Shown: positions 1-11,555, numbered from the stretch's first letter. The stretch is DNA of 64,000 nt from Enterobacter cloacae complex sp. R_G8 (GCF_024599795.1 NZ_CP102246.1:2108001-2172000); one strand, 5' to 3'. Numbers and translations: made by a program. The notes: generated from the letters alone by a model not told the origin.

Positions 1-687
1 TACGCTGGGGCTGGATGATTTTGGTCGCTACCTGAGCATGCTCGAAGCGAATCAGAACAGCGCCGAGTGGCAGGCTTTTATCAACTCGTTAACCACCAAC
101 CTGACGGCCTTTTTCCGTGAAGCTCATCACTTCCCGGTGCTGGCAGAGCACGCCCGTCGCCGCAGTGGGGAGTATCGCGTCTGGAGTGCGGCGGCCTCGA
201 CCGGTGAAGAGCCGTACTCGCTGGCGATCACCCTTGCCGATACCCTGGGAATGGCGCCGGGACGCTGGAAAGTGTACGCCAGCGATATTGATACCGAAGT
301 GCTGGAGAAGGCGCGTAACGGCGTGTATCGCCAGGATGAACTGAAGACGCTGTCGCCTCAGCAGTTACAGCGTTATTTCATGCGCGGTACCGGCCCGCAT
401 GAAGGGCTGGTGCGCGTGCGTCAGGAGCTGGCGAACTGTGTTGAATTCGCGCCGGTTAACCTGCTGGATAAGCAGTACAACGTGCCGGGGCCGTTCGACG
501 CCATTTTCTGCCGTAACGTCATGATCTATTTTGATAAAACGACGCAACAGGACATTCTGCGTCGGTTTGTTCCGTTGCTCAAGCCTGACGGTTTACTGTT
601 TGCCGGGCACTCGGAAAACTTCAGCAACCTCGTGCGTGAGTTTAGCCTGCGTGGGCAAACGGTATATGCGCTGAGTAAGGAAAAAGC

Positions 688-691
<4 letters not shown>
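1..691 (+). CDS. cheR: Chemotaxis protein methyltransferase CheR (5' part outside window)
   Basis: CheR transfers methyl groups from S-adenosylmethionine to glutamates of chemoreceptors, allowing adaptation. The reading frame is already open at base 2, so the window holds about 229 C-terminal residues of a protein that is about 286 residues in E. coli; the N-terminal helical domain is missing only because the window starts here. Visible are the SAM-binding stretch [12 protein letters not shown] and the conserved FCRNVMIYF block of the methyltransferase fold, and the end [12 protein letters not shown]. The stop overlaps the cheB start by 4 bases, as expected for translational coupling in the tar-cheRBYZ operon. 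Nothing suggests that it is broken. Confidence 0.97.
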
Positions 692-2144
<1,453 letters not shown>

Positions 2145-2154
2145 GGTGTTGGTT

Positions 2155-2799
2155 ATGATGCAACCTGCTATGAAACCCGTTGAAGAACATTCGCCCAGCG
2201 ATATCATTGCCCGCATCGGCAGCCTGACACGCATGCTGCGTGACAGCCTGCGTGAACTGGGGCTGGACCAGGCTATCGCAGAAGCGGCGGAAGCAATTCC
2301 TGACGCGCGTGACCGTCTGGACTATGTTGTGCAGATGACCGCGCAAGCGGCTGAACGTGCGCTGAACAGCGTTGAAGCGTCACAACCGCACCAGGATGCG
2401 ATGGAAAAGGGCGCGAAGGCGCTGACCAAACGCTGGGATGAGTGGTTTGAGAACCCTATCGAGCTGGCGGATGCCCGCGAGCTGGTGACGGATACCCGTC
2501 AGTTCCTGGGTGATGTACCGGGCCACACCAGCTTTACCAACGCTCAGCTGCTGGACATCATGATGGCGCAGGATTTCCAGGACCTGACCGGTCAGGTTAT
2601 CAAGCGCATGATGGATGTCATTCAGGAGATTGAACGTCAGCTGCTGATGGTGCTGCTCGAGAACATCCCGGAACCGGCTGCACGTCCGAAACGCGAGAAC
2701 GAAAGCCTGCTCAATGGCCCACAACTCGACGCCACCAAAGCGGGCGTGGTGGCAAGCCAGGATCAGGTAGACGACCTGCTGGACAGCCTCGGCTTCTGA
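2155..2799 (+). CDS. cheZ: Protein phosphatase CheZ
   Basis: CheZ speeds dephosphorylation of CheY-P and so ends the tumble signal. The 214-residue product matches the E. coli length. It is mostly long helix, with the active-site glutamine region [12 protein letters not shown] and the C-terminal CheY-binding peptide [12 protein letters not shown]. The start is the ATG at 2155 (MMQPAMKP), aligned with the E. coli start; upstream in-frame GTG/TTG codons at 2146 and 2149 would overlap the likely ribosome-binding site. It is the last gene of the chemotaxis operon, with a terminator-like hairpin downstream. Confidence 0.97.
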   Translation: MMQPAMKPVEEHSPSDIIARIGSLTRMLRDSLRELGLDQAIAEAAEAIPDARDRLDYVVQMTAQAAERALNSVEASQPHQDAMEKGAKALTKRWDEWFENPIELADARELVTDTRQFLGDVPGHTSFTNAQLLDIMMAQDFQDLTGQVIKRMMDVIQEIERQLLMVLLENIPEPAARPKRENESLLNGPQLDATKAGVVASQDQVDDLLDSLGF

Positions 2800-2860
2800 T
2801 ACGCCTTTCCGCCTCAGGGGCTCATGCACCTGAGGCGGTTAACGCAGAATCACCGAAAAG

Positions 2861-2884
2861 AGCCCGAATAAACGGGCTTTTCCC
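2861..2884 (+). terminator. Terminator after cheZ
   Basis: The inverted repeat GAGCCCG/CGGGCTTTT with loop AATAAA and a short T run lies between cheZ and flhB. It probably ends the chemotaxis operon transcript. Confidence 0.6.
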
Positions 2885-2944
2885 GCCATTGGATTTCCGC
2901 TGCGCTGGCATGATACCCGTGACTTAACAGGCCGGGCATGCACT

Positions 2945-4093
2945 GTGGCAGAAGAGAACGACGACAAAACAGAAGCCCCCACACCCCACCGACTTGAAAA
3001 AGCGCGTGAGGAAGGGCAGATCCCCCGATCCCGAGAGCTGACATCCCTGCTGATCCTTATTGTGGGTGTGTGCATCATCTGGTGGGGTGGGGAGTCGCTC
3101 GCCCGAAAACTGGCGGGGATGCTCTCTGCCGGCTTACGTTTCGACCACAGTATGGTCAACGACCCAAACCTTATCCTCAGCCAGATTATTCAGCTTATTA
3201 AAGGGGCCATGGTCGCGCTGCTGCCCCTCATTACCGGGGTTGTGCTGGTTGCGCTGATCTCGCCGGTGATGCTCGGCGGCCTGGTCTTCAGCACCAAATC
3301 GCTGCAACCGAAATTTTCCAAACTGAACCCGCTGTCGGGCATCGCGAAAATGTTCTCCGCCCAGACCGGGGCAGAACTGCTTAAAGCCATTCTCAAAGCG
3401 GCGCTGATGGGCAGTGCTGCGGGATTTTACCTCTGGCATAACTGGCCGGAAATGATGCGGCTTATCAGCGAATCTCCTCTTACCGCGATGAGCAATGCGC
3501 TGAATCTGGTCGGACTCTGTGCGCTGCTGGTGGTCCTCAGCATCATCCCGATGGTGGGATTCGACGTTATCTTCCAGCTGTATAGCCACTTCAAAAAACT
3601 GCGCATGTCGCGCCAGGATATCCGCGACGAATATAAGCAGATGGAGGGTGACCCGCACGTGAAAGGGCGTATCCGCCAGATGCAGCGCGCCGCCGCCCGT
3701 CGACGGATGATGGAAGATGTGCCGAAAGCCGACGTTATCGTCACCAACCCGACCCACTATTCCGTTGCGCTGCAGTATGACGAGAACAAAATGAGCGCGC
3801 CGAAAGTGGTGGCGAAGGGGGCGGGCTTAATCGCCCTGCGCATCCGCGAGATTGGCACGGAAAACCGGGTGCCAATACTGGAAGCACCGCCGCTGGCGCG
3901 AGCGTTGTACCGCCACGCTGAAATTGGACAACAGATCCCAGGACAACTCTACGCCGCCGTGGCGGAAGTACTGGCCTGGGTATGGCAGTTGAAACGCTGG
4001 CGTCTGGCCGGCGGTCAACGACCTGTGAAACCTGAGAACCTTCCGGTGCCTGCTGCGCTGGATTTTATGAACGAGAAGGACACTGATGGCTAA
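2945..4093 (+). CDS. flhB: Flagellar export switch protein FlhB
   Basis: FlhB is an inner-membrane part of the flagellar type III export gate and switches substrate specificity from rod/hook to filament proteins. The 382-residue length equals E. coli FlhB. The N-terminal half has four hydrophobic segments (roughly residues 30-60, 85-110, 145-170, 180-210); the cytoplasmic half has the self-cleavage motif NPTH at about 268-271. The start is GTG at 2945 (protein begins MAEENDDKTEAPTPHRLEKA). The 3' end overlaps flhA by 8 bases. First gene of flhBAE. Confidence 0.98.
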   Translation: MAEENDDKTEAPTPHRLEKAREEGQIPRSRELTSLLILIVGVCIIWWGGESLARKLAGMLSAGLRFDHSMVNDPNLILSQIIQLIKGAMVALLPLITGVVLVALISPVMLGGLVFSTKSLQPKFSKLNPLSGIAKMFSAQTGAELLKAILKAALMGSAAGFYLWHNWPEMMRLISESPLTAMSNALNLVGLCALLVVLSIIPMVGFDVIFQLYSHFKKLRMSRQDIRDEYKQMEGDPHVKGRIRQMQRAAARRRMMEDVPKADVIVTNPTHYSVALQYDENKMSAPKVVAKGAGLIALRIREIGTENRVPILEAPPLARALYRHAEIGQQIPGQLYAAVAEVLAWVWQLKRWRLAGGQRPVKPENLPVPAALDFMNEKDTDG

Positions 4094-6164
4094 TCTGGTG
4101 GCAATGTTGCGCCTGCCCGGCAACCTGAAATCGACCCAATGGCAGATCCTTGCCGGGCCGATCCTCATCCTGCTAATCCTGTCGATGATGGTATTGCCGC
4201 TGCCGGCATTCATCCTCGATCTGCTTTTCACTTTCAACATTGCGTTGTCCATTATGGTGCTGCTGGTGGCGATGTTCACCCAGCGTACCCTTGAGTTCGC
4301 GGCGTTCCCGACCATTCTGCTGTTTACCACCTTGCTGCGACTGGCGCTGAACGTGGCGTCCACGCGTATCATCCTGATGGAAGGGCATACCGGTGCGGCA
4401 GCGGCCGGTAAAGTGGTCGAGGCGTTCGGCCACTTCCTCGTGGGCGGTAACTTTGCCATCGGCATCGTGGTGTTCGTCATCCTCGTTATCATCAACTTTA
4501 TGGTTATCACTAAAGGTGCGGGGCGTATCGCGGAAGTTGGCGCGCGCTTTGTGCTGGACGGGATGCCAGGTAAGCAGATGGCGATCGACGCCGACCTCAA
4601 CGCCGGACTCATCGCGGAAGATGAAGCGAAAAAACGCCGTGCGGAAGTGACCCAGGAAGCGGACTTCTACGGCTCGATGGACGGTGCGAGTAAGTTTGTG
4701 CGTGGTGATGCCATCGCGGGCATTCTCATCATGGTGATTAACGTGGTGGGCGGCCTGCTGGTGGGTGTTCTGCAGCATGGCATGGACATGGGACACGCGG
4801 CGGAAAGCTATACGCTGCTGACCATCGGTGACGGTCTGGTGGCCCAGATCCCGGCGCTGGTGATTTCGACCGCCGCGGGCGTGATCGTCACCCGCGTCAG
4901 TACCGATCAGGACGTTGGTGAGCAGATGGTCGGGCAGCTGTTCAGCAACCCGCGCGTCATGCTGCTGGCGGCGGCGGTGCTGGGTCTGCTCGGTCTGGTG
5001 CCGGGCATGCCGAACCTGGTGTTCCTGCTGTTCACGGCGGCGCTGCTGGGCCTGGCCTGGTGGATGCGTGGCCGCGAAATGAAACCGGCGGCAGAACCTG
5101 TGCCGGTTAAAATGCCGGAGAACACGCAGGCCGTGGAAGCCACCTGGAACGACGTTCAACTGGAAGATTCCCTGGGGATGGAAGTGGGTTACCGTCTGAT
5201 CCCGATGGTCGATTTCCAGCAGGATGGCGAGCTGCTTGGCCGCATTCGCAGTATCCGTAAAAAATTCGCTCAGGATATGGGCTTCCTGCCGCCGGTTGTG
5301 CACATCCGCGACAACATGGATCTTCCGCCAGCACGCTACCGTATTCTGATGAAAGGGGTAGAGATTGGCAGCGGTGATGCGTATCCGGGGCGCTGGCTGG
5401 CGATTAACCCGGGCACAGCCGCCGGTACGCTGCCGGGTGAACAGACTATCGATCCCGCGTTTGGTCTGGCCGCTATCTGGATTGAAAGCGCGCTGAAAGA
5501 GCAGGCACAAATTCAGGGGTATACCGTGGTGGAAGCCAGTACCGTGGTGGCCACCCATCTTAACCACCTGATTGGGCAGTTCTCAGCAGAACTGTTTGGC
5601 CGCCAGGAAGCTCAGCAGTTGCTTGACCGCGTGAGCCAGGAGATGCCGAAGCTGACGGAAGATCTGGTGCCGGGCGTGCTGACGTTGACCACGCTGCATA
5701 AGGTGCTGCAAAACCTGCTTGATGAAAAAGTGCCGATCCGCGATATGCGCACCATTCTGGAAACCCTCGCCGAGCATGCGCCGCTGCAAAGCGATCCGCA
5801 CGAACTGACGGCGGTGGTGCGTGTGGCGCTGGGCCGCGCAATCACGCAGCAGTGGTTCCCGGGCACCGGTGAAGTGCAGGTGATTGGCCTTGATACACCG
5901 CTGGAACGCCTGCTGCTGCAGGCCCTGCAGGGCGGTGGCGGGCTGGAGCCAGGTCTTGCGGACCGTCTGCTGGCGCAAACTCAGGAGGCGCTGGCGCGCC
6001 AGGAGATGCTGGGGGCGCCACCGGTGCTGCTGGTTAACCATGCGCTACGTCCGCTGCTGTCACGCTTCCTGCGTCGTAGCCTGAACCAGCTGGTTGTGCT
6101 GTCGAATCTGGAGCTGTCTGATAATCGCCATATTCGTATGACGGCGACGATTGGAGGTAAATAA
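4086..6164 (+). CDS. flhA: Flagellar export gate protein FlhA
   Basis: FlhA forms the nonameric export gate of the flagellar type III secretion system; its membrane part conducts ions and its cytoplasmic ring docks chaperone-substrate complexes. The 692 residues match the family length. About eight membrane segments fill the first 330 residues, and the FHIPEP-family region is visible around TLLRLALNVASTRIILMEG and GARFVLDGMPGKQMAIDADL. The C-terminal cytoplasmic domain follows. It starts inside the end of flhB and its stop shares a base with the flhE start, indicating translational coupling. Confidence 0.98.
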   Translation: MANLVAMLRLPGNLKSTQWQILAGPILILLILSMMVLPLPAFILDLLFTFNIALSIMVLLVAMFTQRTLEFAAFPTILLFTTLLRLALNVASTRIILMEGHTGAAAAGKVVEAFGHFLVGGNFAIGIVVFVILVIINFMVITKGAGRIAEVGARFVLDGMPGKQMAIDADLNAGLIAEDEAKKRRAEVTQEADFYGSMDGASKFVRGDAIAGILIMVINVVGGLLVGVLQHGMDMGHAAESYTLLTIGDGLVAQIPALVISTAAGVIVTRVSTDQDVGEQMVGQLFSNPRVMLLAAAVLGLLGLVPGMPNLVFLLFTAALLGLAWWMRGREMKPAAEPVPVKMPENTQAVEATWNDVQLEDSLGMEVGYRLIPMVDFQQDGELLGRIRSIRKKFAQDMGFLPPVVHIRDNMDLPPARYRILMKGVEIGSGDAYPGRWLAINPGTAAGTLPGEQTIDPAFGLAAIWIESALKEQAQIQGYTVVEASTVVATHLNHLIGQFSAELFGRQEAQQLLDRVSQEMPKLTEDLVPGVLTLTTLHKVLQNLLDEKVPIRDMRTILETLAEHAPLQSDPHELTAVVRVALGRAITQQWFPGTGEVQVIGLDTPLERLLLQALQGGGGLEPGLADRLLAQTQEALARQEMLGAPPVLLVNHALRPLLSRFLRRSLNQLVVLSNLELSDNRHIRMTATIGGK

Positions 6165-6556
6165 TGCGTAAGTGGTTAATGCTCTTACTCTTCCCGCTGG
6201 TGGCGCAGGCCGCCGGAGAAGGTACCTGGCAGGCCAGCAGCATTGGCGTGACCCTCAGCAACCGTGGCGTGGCGATGTCGTCGCGCCCGCTGGCACCCTC
6301 TGAACCGGTGTCCGGTCAGATGAGCCTGGTGGTGTGGAACTACACGCTGATTGGCCCGACGCCCGCCGGGCTGCAGGTGCGTCTGTGCTCCCAGAGCCGC
6401 TGCACGGAAATCGACGGAGAGAATGGCACCACCCAGGCGTTCAACGGCGTACCTGCTGTAGAGCCTTTACGCTTTATCTGGGAGGTGCCAGGCGGCGGAC
6501 GCTTGATCCCGGCGCTCAAGGTGCAGAGTAATTCCGTTATCGTTAACTACCGCTAG
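6164..6556 (+). CDS. flhE: Flagellar protein FlhE
   Basis: FlhE is a small periplasmic protein of the flhBAE operon that in Salmonella and E. coli prevents proton leakage through the export gate; it is not essential for filament assembly. The 130-residue product begins with a clear signal peptide (MRKWLMLLLFPLVAQA, cleavage before AGEG) and has two cysteines in RLCSQSRCTE that could form a disulfide. Its ATG overlaps the flhA stop (TAATG). In E. coli argS follows directly; here the rhiTN pair lies between. Confidence 0.95.
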   Translation: MRKWLMLLLFPLVAQAAGEGTWQASSIGVTLSNRGVAMSSRPLAPSEPVSGQMSLVVWNYTLIGPTPAGLQVRLCSQSRCTEIDGENGTTQAFNGVPAVEPLRFIWEVPGGGRLIPALKVQSNSVIVNYR

Positions 6557-6570
6557 TTGCCCGCCTCAAC

Positions 6571-6600
6571 GCCCGTTATCAAGGATAATGATAGCGGGCT
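6571..6600 (+). terminator. Hairpin after flhE
   Basis: The inverted repeat GCCCGTTATC / GATAGCGGGC with a 10-base loop follows the flhE stop by 15 bases. There is no good T run, so it may be a weak or Rho-assisted terminator or an mRNA 3'-end stabiliser. Confidence 0.45.
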
Positions 6601-6628
6601 CGCAAAAATGACCTCGCCTTTTGAAGTA

Positions 6629-6647
6629 AAAGAAACGCTGTTTTATA
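6629..6647. promoter_or_regulatory. KdgR-type operator upstream of rhiT
   Basis: The sequence AAAGAAACGCTGTTTTATA agrees at 17 of 19 positions with the KdgR consensus as I recall it (AATRAAAYRNYRTTTYATT). It lies 168 bases before the rhiT start. KdgR represses pectin catabolism genes until 2-keto-3-deoxygluconate appears. A possible CRP half site (TGTGA followed six bases later by AAACA) lies near 6701-6716. This is inference from sequence match only. Confidence 0.7.
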
Positions 6648-6815
6648 AATCAGTGACGCGCGTAATGACACTCTTTGCGTTTTTGCCAACCCCTGCGGTG
6701 TGATGGCAGAAACAGAAAGGTTTCCACAGGGCGTTAATTCTACTGTAGCCGTGTAAAAACTCCCGGATGAGGTTTGCTTACAGGGGGCTCCTAAAACTGA
6801 TTAGGGTTGACGGCA

Positions 6816-8399
6816 ATGAAAACACGAAAAATTGGACTCGCAAACTATCTTGCATACGGGGCAGGGGATTTCCTCGGCGCGGGAACCACCGCGCTGACGG
6901 CGGCCTGGCTTTTGTATTTTTATACAACCTTCTGTGGACTCACTCCGATTGAAGCAACCTTTATTTTTGCGGCGGCAAGGGTGCTGGATGCGGTGGTCAG
7001 CCCGTTAATGGGCTTTTTGACCGATAACTTTGGCACGACCTGGCTGGGCAAACGCTTTGGCCGCCGCAAGTTCTTTATTCTGCTCGGTATTCCCTGCGTC
7101 TTCAGCTACTCCCTGATGTGGGTTGGGGAGATGAGTTTCTGGTACTACCTGCTGACCTATCTGGTCTTCGATATCGTCTACACCATGATTCTGGTGCCGT
7201 ATGAAACGCTGGTACCGGAAATGACCGATGACTTTAAACAGAAAACCAAATTCTCCGGTGCGCGTATTTCGATGGCGCAGATGTCCGCGATCCTGGCTTC
7301 GTTCCTGCCGGGGATCCTGCTGACCCACTTTGGGAAAGACAACGCGATTTCTTTCTTCTACGCAAGCCTGGTCTTCTCGGTGCTGTGCGCGCTGATGCTG
7401 ACCTTTGTCTGGTTCTTCACCTGGGAGCGCCCGCGCGAGGAGTGGTCCGAAGCGGCCCTGCGCGCGGAAGAAGAGAAGAAAAAACTGACCCTCGGCCAGA
7501 GCCTGAACCGCCTGTTTGTGGAGTTAAGCTCGACGCTGCGCATCAAGATTTTCCGTCAGCACCTGGGCATGTACCTTGGGGGATATATCGCCCAGGACGT
7601 CTTCAACGCCGTGTTTACCTATTACGTGGTGTTTGTGTTGATGCAGGAGGCCTCAATGGCGTCAAACCTGCTGGGCACGATGGCCATCTTCCAGTTCCTC
7701 GCCGTGATTGGGATGATCCCGCTGTGCATTCGCTTTGGACCTGCCCCGTCTTACCGCATGGTGGTGGTGCTGTTTGGCCTGGCCTCTCTCTCTTACGCCG
7801 TGCTGTATTACGCCGGACTGAGCGACGTTTACGCGCTGCTGTTGCTTATCTCCGCGGTTGCCGGTCTCGGTCGCGGCGGTATCAACTATGTGCCGTGGAA
7901 CACCTATACCTACATTGCTGACGTGGACGAAGTGATCACCGGCCAGCGTCGCGAGGGCATCTTTGCCGGCATCATGACGCTGACCCGAAAAGCGTCTCAG
8001 GCCGGTGCGGTAATGCTGGTGGGCATCGTGATGCAGATGTCCGGGTTTGTCAGCGGTCAGAAAACCCAGCCTGCCGAGGTAAGCCACACCATTCTGCTGA
8101 TTTTAAGCGTGGGAACCCTTCTGGTGCTGTTCTGCGGCTTCCTGGTCTCCCTGCGTTTCAGGCTCAATCTGCAAACCCACAGCACGCTGCGCGAAGAGAC
8201 CGCGAAAATGCGCGCGTCCGGCCATGCGATGCCTGAAGCGGCCACCCCGCACGCCCGCGCCACCGTGGAAATGCTGGCCGGTATGCCGTTCGAATCCCTG
8301 TGGGGCAATAACAACATTGGTTATCTCAATCGCAATAAACCAGCGGCGCCTTCGCTGAAGGGACGTGCGGTACTGAATTCGACATACAACAGAGGTTAA
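6816..8399 (+). CDS. rhiT: Rhamnogalacturonide transporter RhiT (GPH-family sugar:cation symporter)
   Basis: This is a 527-residue membrane protein of the glycoside-pentoside-hexuronide:cation symporter family within the major facilitator superfamily. About twelve hydrophobic segments are visible, starting in YGAGDFLGAGTTALTAAWLL; the family loop reads GKRFGRRKFFIL between segments 2 and 3. The last 80 residues are a hydrophilic tail, longer than in most relatives. The symbol rests on the adjacent unsaturated rhamnogalacturonyl hydrolase, as in the rhiTN operon of Dickeya. I chose ATG 6816 (AGGG 10 bases upstream) over an in-frame TTG at 6807. The neighbour rhiN starts 1 base after the stop. 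Not in E. coli K-12 at this position. Substrate assignment is inferred. Confidence 0.8.
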   Translation: MKTRKIGLANYLAYGAGDFLGAGTTALTAAWLLYFYTTFCGLTPIEATFIFAAARVLDAVVSPLMGFLTDNFGTTWLGKRFGRRKFFILLGIPCVFSYSLMWVGEMSFWYYLLTYLVFDIVYTMILVPYETLVPEMTDDFKQKTKFSGARISMAQMSAILASFLPGILLTHFGKDNAISFFYASLVFSVLCALMLTFVWFFTWERPREEWSEAALRAEEEKKKLTLGQSLNRLFVELSSTLRIKIFRQHLGMYLGGYIAQDVFNAVFTYYVVFVLMQEASMASNLLGTMAIFQFLAVIGMIPLCIRFGPAPSYRMVVVLFGLASLSYAVLYYAGLSDVYALLLLISAVAGLGRGGINYVPWNTYTYIADVDEVITGQRREGIFAGIMTLTRKASQAGAVMLVGIVMQMSGFVSGQKTQPAEVSHTILLILSVGTLLVLFCGFLVSLRFRLNLQTHSTLREETAKMRASGHAMPEAATPHARATVEMLAGMPFESLWGNNNIGYLNRNKPAAPSLKGRAVLNSTYNRG

Positions 8400-8400
8400 G

Positions 8401-9543
8401 ATGATGAAAGTTTGGCCTGTCAAACATAGCCCCTTACTGCGTCAGCCAGAGCGTTTTATCGCCAGGGACGAGCTGAAATCGCTGATTCAGAAGGTGACGC
8501 ATAACCTGGTCAATATCCATGACAAAACGGGTGAATTTTTGCTGCGGCTGGACGACGGGCGCGTCATAGATACCAAAGGCTGGTCAGGGTGGGAGTGGAC
8601 GCATGGCGTCGGTCTGTACGGTATCTGGCAGTACTACTGCCAGACCGGCGATGAAGGGATGCGTGATATTATTGACGCCTGGTTTGCCGACCGTTTTGCG
8701 GAAGGGGCAACCACCAAAAACGTCAATACCATGTCGCCGTTCCTGACGCTGGCGTACCGCTATGAAGAGACCAAAAACCCGGCCTGGCTGCCGTGGCTGG
8801 AGAGCTGGGCGGAATGGGCGATGCACGAGATGCCCCGTACCGAACACGGCGGCATGCAGCACATTACCCTGGCGGAAGAGAACGCGCAGCAGATGTGGGA
8901 TGATACGCTGATGATGACGGTCCTGCCGCTGGCCAAAATTGGCAAGCTGCTGAACAAACCGGAATACGTTGAGGAGGCAGTGTACCAGTTCCTGCTGCAC
9001 GTGCAGAACCTGATGGACCGGGAGACCGGGCTGTGGTTCCACGGCTGGAACTATGACGGCAACCATAACTTTGCCCATGCCCGCTGGGCGCGTGGCAACA
9101 GCTGGCTCACCATCGTGATCCCGGACTTCCTCGAACTGGTCGAGCTGCCGGAAAACAACGCCGTGCGCCGCTATCTGACGCAGGTGCTCAATGCGCAAAT
9201 TGCGGCGCTGGCGACATGTCAGGATGACAGCGGCCTGTGGCATACGCTGCTCGACGACCCTGACTCCTACCTGGAGGCGTCGGCCACGGCAGGCTTTGCC
9301 TACGGTATTCTCAAAGCCGTGCGTAAGCGCTATGTGGCGGCGGAGTATGCTGATGTCGCGGAGAAAGCCATTCGAGGGATAGTGAAAAATATCTCGCCGG
9401 AAGGGGAGCTGCTACAAACGTCGTTCGGAACCGGGATGGGAAGCGATCTGGCGTTTTACCGCCAGATCCCGCTGACGTCGATGCCGTATGGTCAGGCAAT
9501 GGCGATCCTCTGTTTGACGGAGTATTTGCGGAAGTACTTCTGA
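8401..9543 (+). CDS. rhiN: Unsaturated rhamnogalacturonyl hydrolase RhiN (glycoside hydrolase family 105)
   Basis: This cytoplasmic enzyme would hydrolyse the unsaturated galacturonosyl residue from short rhamnogalacturonan oligosaccharides imported by RhiT. The 380-residue product shows the (alpha/alpha)6-barrel signature of GH88/GH105: GWEWTHGVGLYGIWQYY, the aspartate-containing MWDDTLMM, LWFHGWNYDGNHNFAHARWA, ARGNSWLTIVIPDF and SATAGFAYGILKAV. No signal peptide is present, in agreement with a cytoplasmic enzyme. It begins with ATGATG at 8401 behind AGAGG and is coupled to rhiT. A bidirectional terminator separates it from convergent argS. The exact linkage cut cannot be read from sequence. 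Confidence 0.85.
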   Translation: MMKVWPVKHSPLLRQPERFIARDELKSLIQKVTHNLVNIHDKTGEFLLRLDDGRVIDTKGWSGWEWTHGVGLYGIWQYYCQTGDEGMRDIIDAWFADRFAEGATTKNVNTMSPFLTLAYRYEETKNPAWLPWLESWAEWAMHEMPRTEHGGMQHITLAEENAQQMWDDTLMMTVLPLAKIGKLLNKPEYVEEAVYQFLLHVQNLMDRETGLWFHGWNYDGNHNFAHARWARGNSWLTIVIPDFLELVELPENNAVRRYLTQVLNAQIAALATCQDDSGLWHTLLDDPDSYLEASATAGFAYGILKAVRKRYVAAEYADVAEKAIRGIVKNISPEGELLQTSFGTGMGSDLAFYRQIPLTSMPYGQAMAILCLTEYLRKYF

Positions 9544-9548
9544 TCATA

Positions 9549-9579
9549 AAAAAACCCGGCGATGTTGGCCGGGTTTTTT
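9549..9579. terminator. Bidirectional terminator between rhiN and argS
   Basis: CCCGGC / GCCGGG with a 7-base loop, flanked by A6 on the left and T6 on the right, lies between two converging genes and would serve both. Confidence 0.85.
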
Positions 9580-9582
9580 GTA

Positions 9583-11316
9583 TTACATACGTTCTACGGT
9601 TTCGATACCCAGGGTATCCAGACCCAGCTTCAGGGTCTTCGCCGTCAGCTGTGCCAGCTTCAGGCGGCTGTTGCGGACCGATTCATTTTCCGCCGACAGA
9701 ATAGGGCAGTGCTCGTAGAAGCCGGAGAACAGACCGGCCAGATCGTAGAGGTAAGCACACATCACGTGCGGGGTACCGTCGCGCGCGACCACAGACAGTG
9801 TCTCTTCAAACTGCAGCAGACGCGCCGCCAGCTGGGCTTCGCGATCTTCGGTAATGGTCACTGTCGCATTCGCCAGCACGTTTTCATCGATATTCGCTTT
9901 ACGGAACACGGAGAGCACGCGGGTGTAGGCATACTGCATGTACGGCGCGGTGTTACCTTCAAACGCCAGCATGTTGTCCCAGTCGAAGATATAGTCGGTG
10001 GTACGGTTCTTGGAGAGATCCGCGTATTTCACCGCACCGATACCTACCGCGTTCGCCAGTTTTTCCAGCTCATCGGCTGGCATATCCGGATTCTTCTCCG
10101 CCACCAGGCGACGGGCGCGTTCCAGCGCTTCATCCAGCAGGTCGGACAGCTTCACCGTACCGCCCGCACGGGTTTTGAACGGCTTGCCGTCTTTACCCAG
10201 CATCATGCCGAACATGTGGTGTTCCAGCGGTACGCAATCGGGAACATAACCGGCTTTACGCACGATAGTCCACGCCTGCATCAGGTGCTGGTGCTGACGG
10301 GAGTCGATGTAGTACAGCACGCGGTCAGCATGCAGCGTTTCGTAACGGTACTTCGCGCAGGCGATATCGGTGGTGGTGTAGAGGTAGCCGCCATCCTTTT
10401 TCTGGATGATTACGCCCATCGGTTCGCCTTCCTTGTTTTTGTACTCATCAAGGAATACCACCGTTGCGCCTTCGCTCTCAACCGCCAGCTGTTTGGCCTT
10501 CAGGTCAGCCACAATGCCAGGCAGCATTGGGTTATAGAGGCTTTCACCCATCACGTCATCGCGGGTCAGGGTCACGTTCAGACGGTTGTAGGTGATTTGG
10601 TTCTGGGACATGGTGATGTCAACCAGCTTGCGCCACATCTCAAGGAAGTACTGATCGCCGCCCTGCAGTTTTACCACATAGCTGCGCGCGCGCTCGGCGA
10701 AGGCTTCATCTTCGTCGTAATGTTTTTTGGCTTCACGGTAGAACCCTTCCAGGTCCGCCAGCGCCATCTCACCCGCGTTTTCCTGCTGTTGTTTTTCCAG
10801 GTAAGCAATCAACATACCGAACTGGGTGCCCCAGTCGCCCACGTGGTTCGCCCGGATCACCTTGTGACCGAGGAACTCAAGGGTGCGCACTGCCGCGTCA
10901 CCGATGATGGTGGAACGCAGGTGGCCAACGTGCATCTCTTTTGCAACGTTTGGCGCGGAGTAGTCAATCACCACGGTCTGCGCTTCTGGTTGGGTTACAC
11001 CCAGACGGTCAGATTTCAGCGCGGCGTCAACGTGGCTTGCCAGGAAGGCCGGCTCAAGGAAAATGTTGATAAAGCCTGGGCCAGCGATTTCGGTTTTGCT
11101 GGCAATGCCGGTGAGATCCAGATGAGTCAGCACCTGCTCAGCCAGTTGTCGCGGCGGCATGCCCAGTTTTTTAGCCACTGCCATCACGCCATTAGCCTGA
11201 TAGTCGCCAAACTGTACTTTCGCTGACTGACGAACCTGCGGTTCGCAATCCGCAGGCGCGCCTGCGGCAATCAGTGCCTGACTGACTTTTTCTGAGAGAA
11301 GAGCCTGAATATTCAC
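9583..11316 (-). CDS. argS: Arginyl-tRNA synthetase
   Basis: ArgS charges tRNA(Arg) with arginine in the cytoplasm. The 577 residues equal the E. coli length. The N-terminal Add-1 domain precedes the class I catalytic core with the HIGH-type motif HVGHLRST after APNVAKEM; the C-terminal DALR-type anticodon-binding domain ends [20 protein letters not shown] and [13 protein letters not shown]. It is transcribed toward the terminator shared with rhiN; its promoter must lie in 11317-11555, shared with divergent yecM. Confidence 0.98.
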   Translation of the reverse strand: MNIQALLSEKVSQALIAAGAPADCEPQVRQSAKVQFGDYQANGVMAVAKKLGMPPRQLAEQVLTHLDLTGIASKTEIAGPGFINIFLEPAFLASHVDAALKSDRLGVTQPEAQTVVIDYSAPNVAKEMHVGHLRSTIIGDAAVRTLEFLGHKVIRANHVGDWGTQFGMLIAYLEKQQQENAGEMALADLEGFYREAKKHYDEDEAFAERARSYVVKLQGGDQYFLEMWRKLVDITMSQNQITYNRLNVTLTRDDVMGESLYNPMLPGIVADLKAKQLAVESEGATVVFLDEYKNKEGEPMGVIIQKKDGGYLYTTTDIACAKYRYETLHADRVLYYIDSRQHQHLMQAWTIVRKAGYVPDCVPLEHHMFGMMLGKDGKPFKTRAGGTVKLSDLLDEALERARRLVAEKNPDMPADELEKLANAVGIGAVKYADLSKNRTTDYIFDWDNMLAFEGNTAPYMQYAYTRVLSVFRKANIDENVLANATVTITEDREAQLAARLLQFEETLSVVARDGTPHVMCAYLYDLAGLFSGFYEHCPILSAENESVRNSRLKLAQLTAKTLKLGLDTLGIETVERM

Positions 11317-11555
11317 CTGGATACCTTACGTTTTTGATGCGGGCTTACCACCGCCCGCGCCAGTTAAAGAATTTAGGGCGGGAGTATACTGCAAATGCCT
11401 TCTGGCGTCAGCATTGCGGGGGGCGAAGATCGCGCAGAATCCAGGCTAAGAAGGCGTGCATAATCATGCAGTCACAAAAACCGTTATTCCACTGTTGGTC
11501 AAAAGGGGGCAACAGAGTAAATTAGCGGCTTTGCGACACAATAAGAGACTGACTT

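Noticed and set aside
4173..5567. 464-codon minus-strand frame opposite flhA, rich in His, Gln and Arg
   Set aside because: Antisense shadow; residue bias comes from flhA codon use.
9562..11226. Long plus-strand open frame (554 codons) opposite argS
   Set aside because: Shadow of the argS codons; composition is typical of an antisense frame and no family is recognised.
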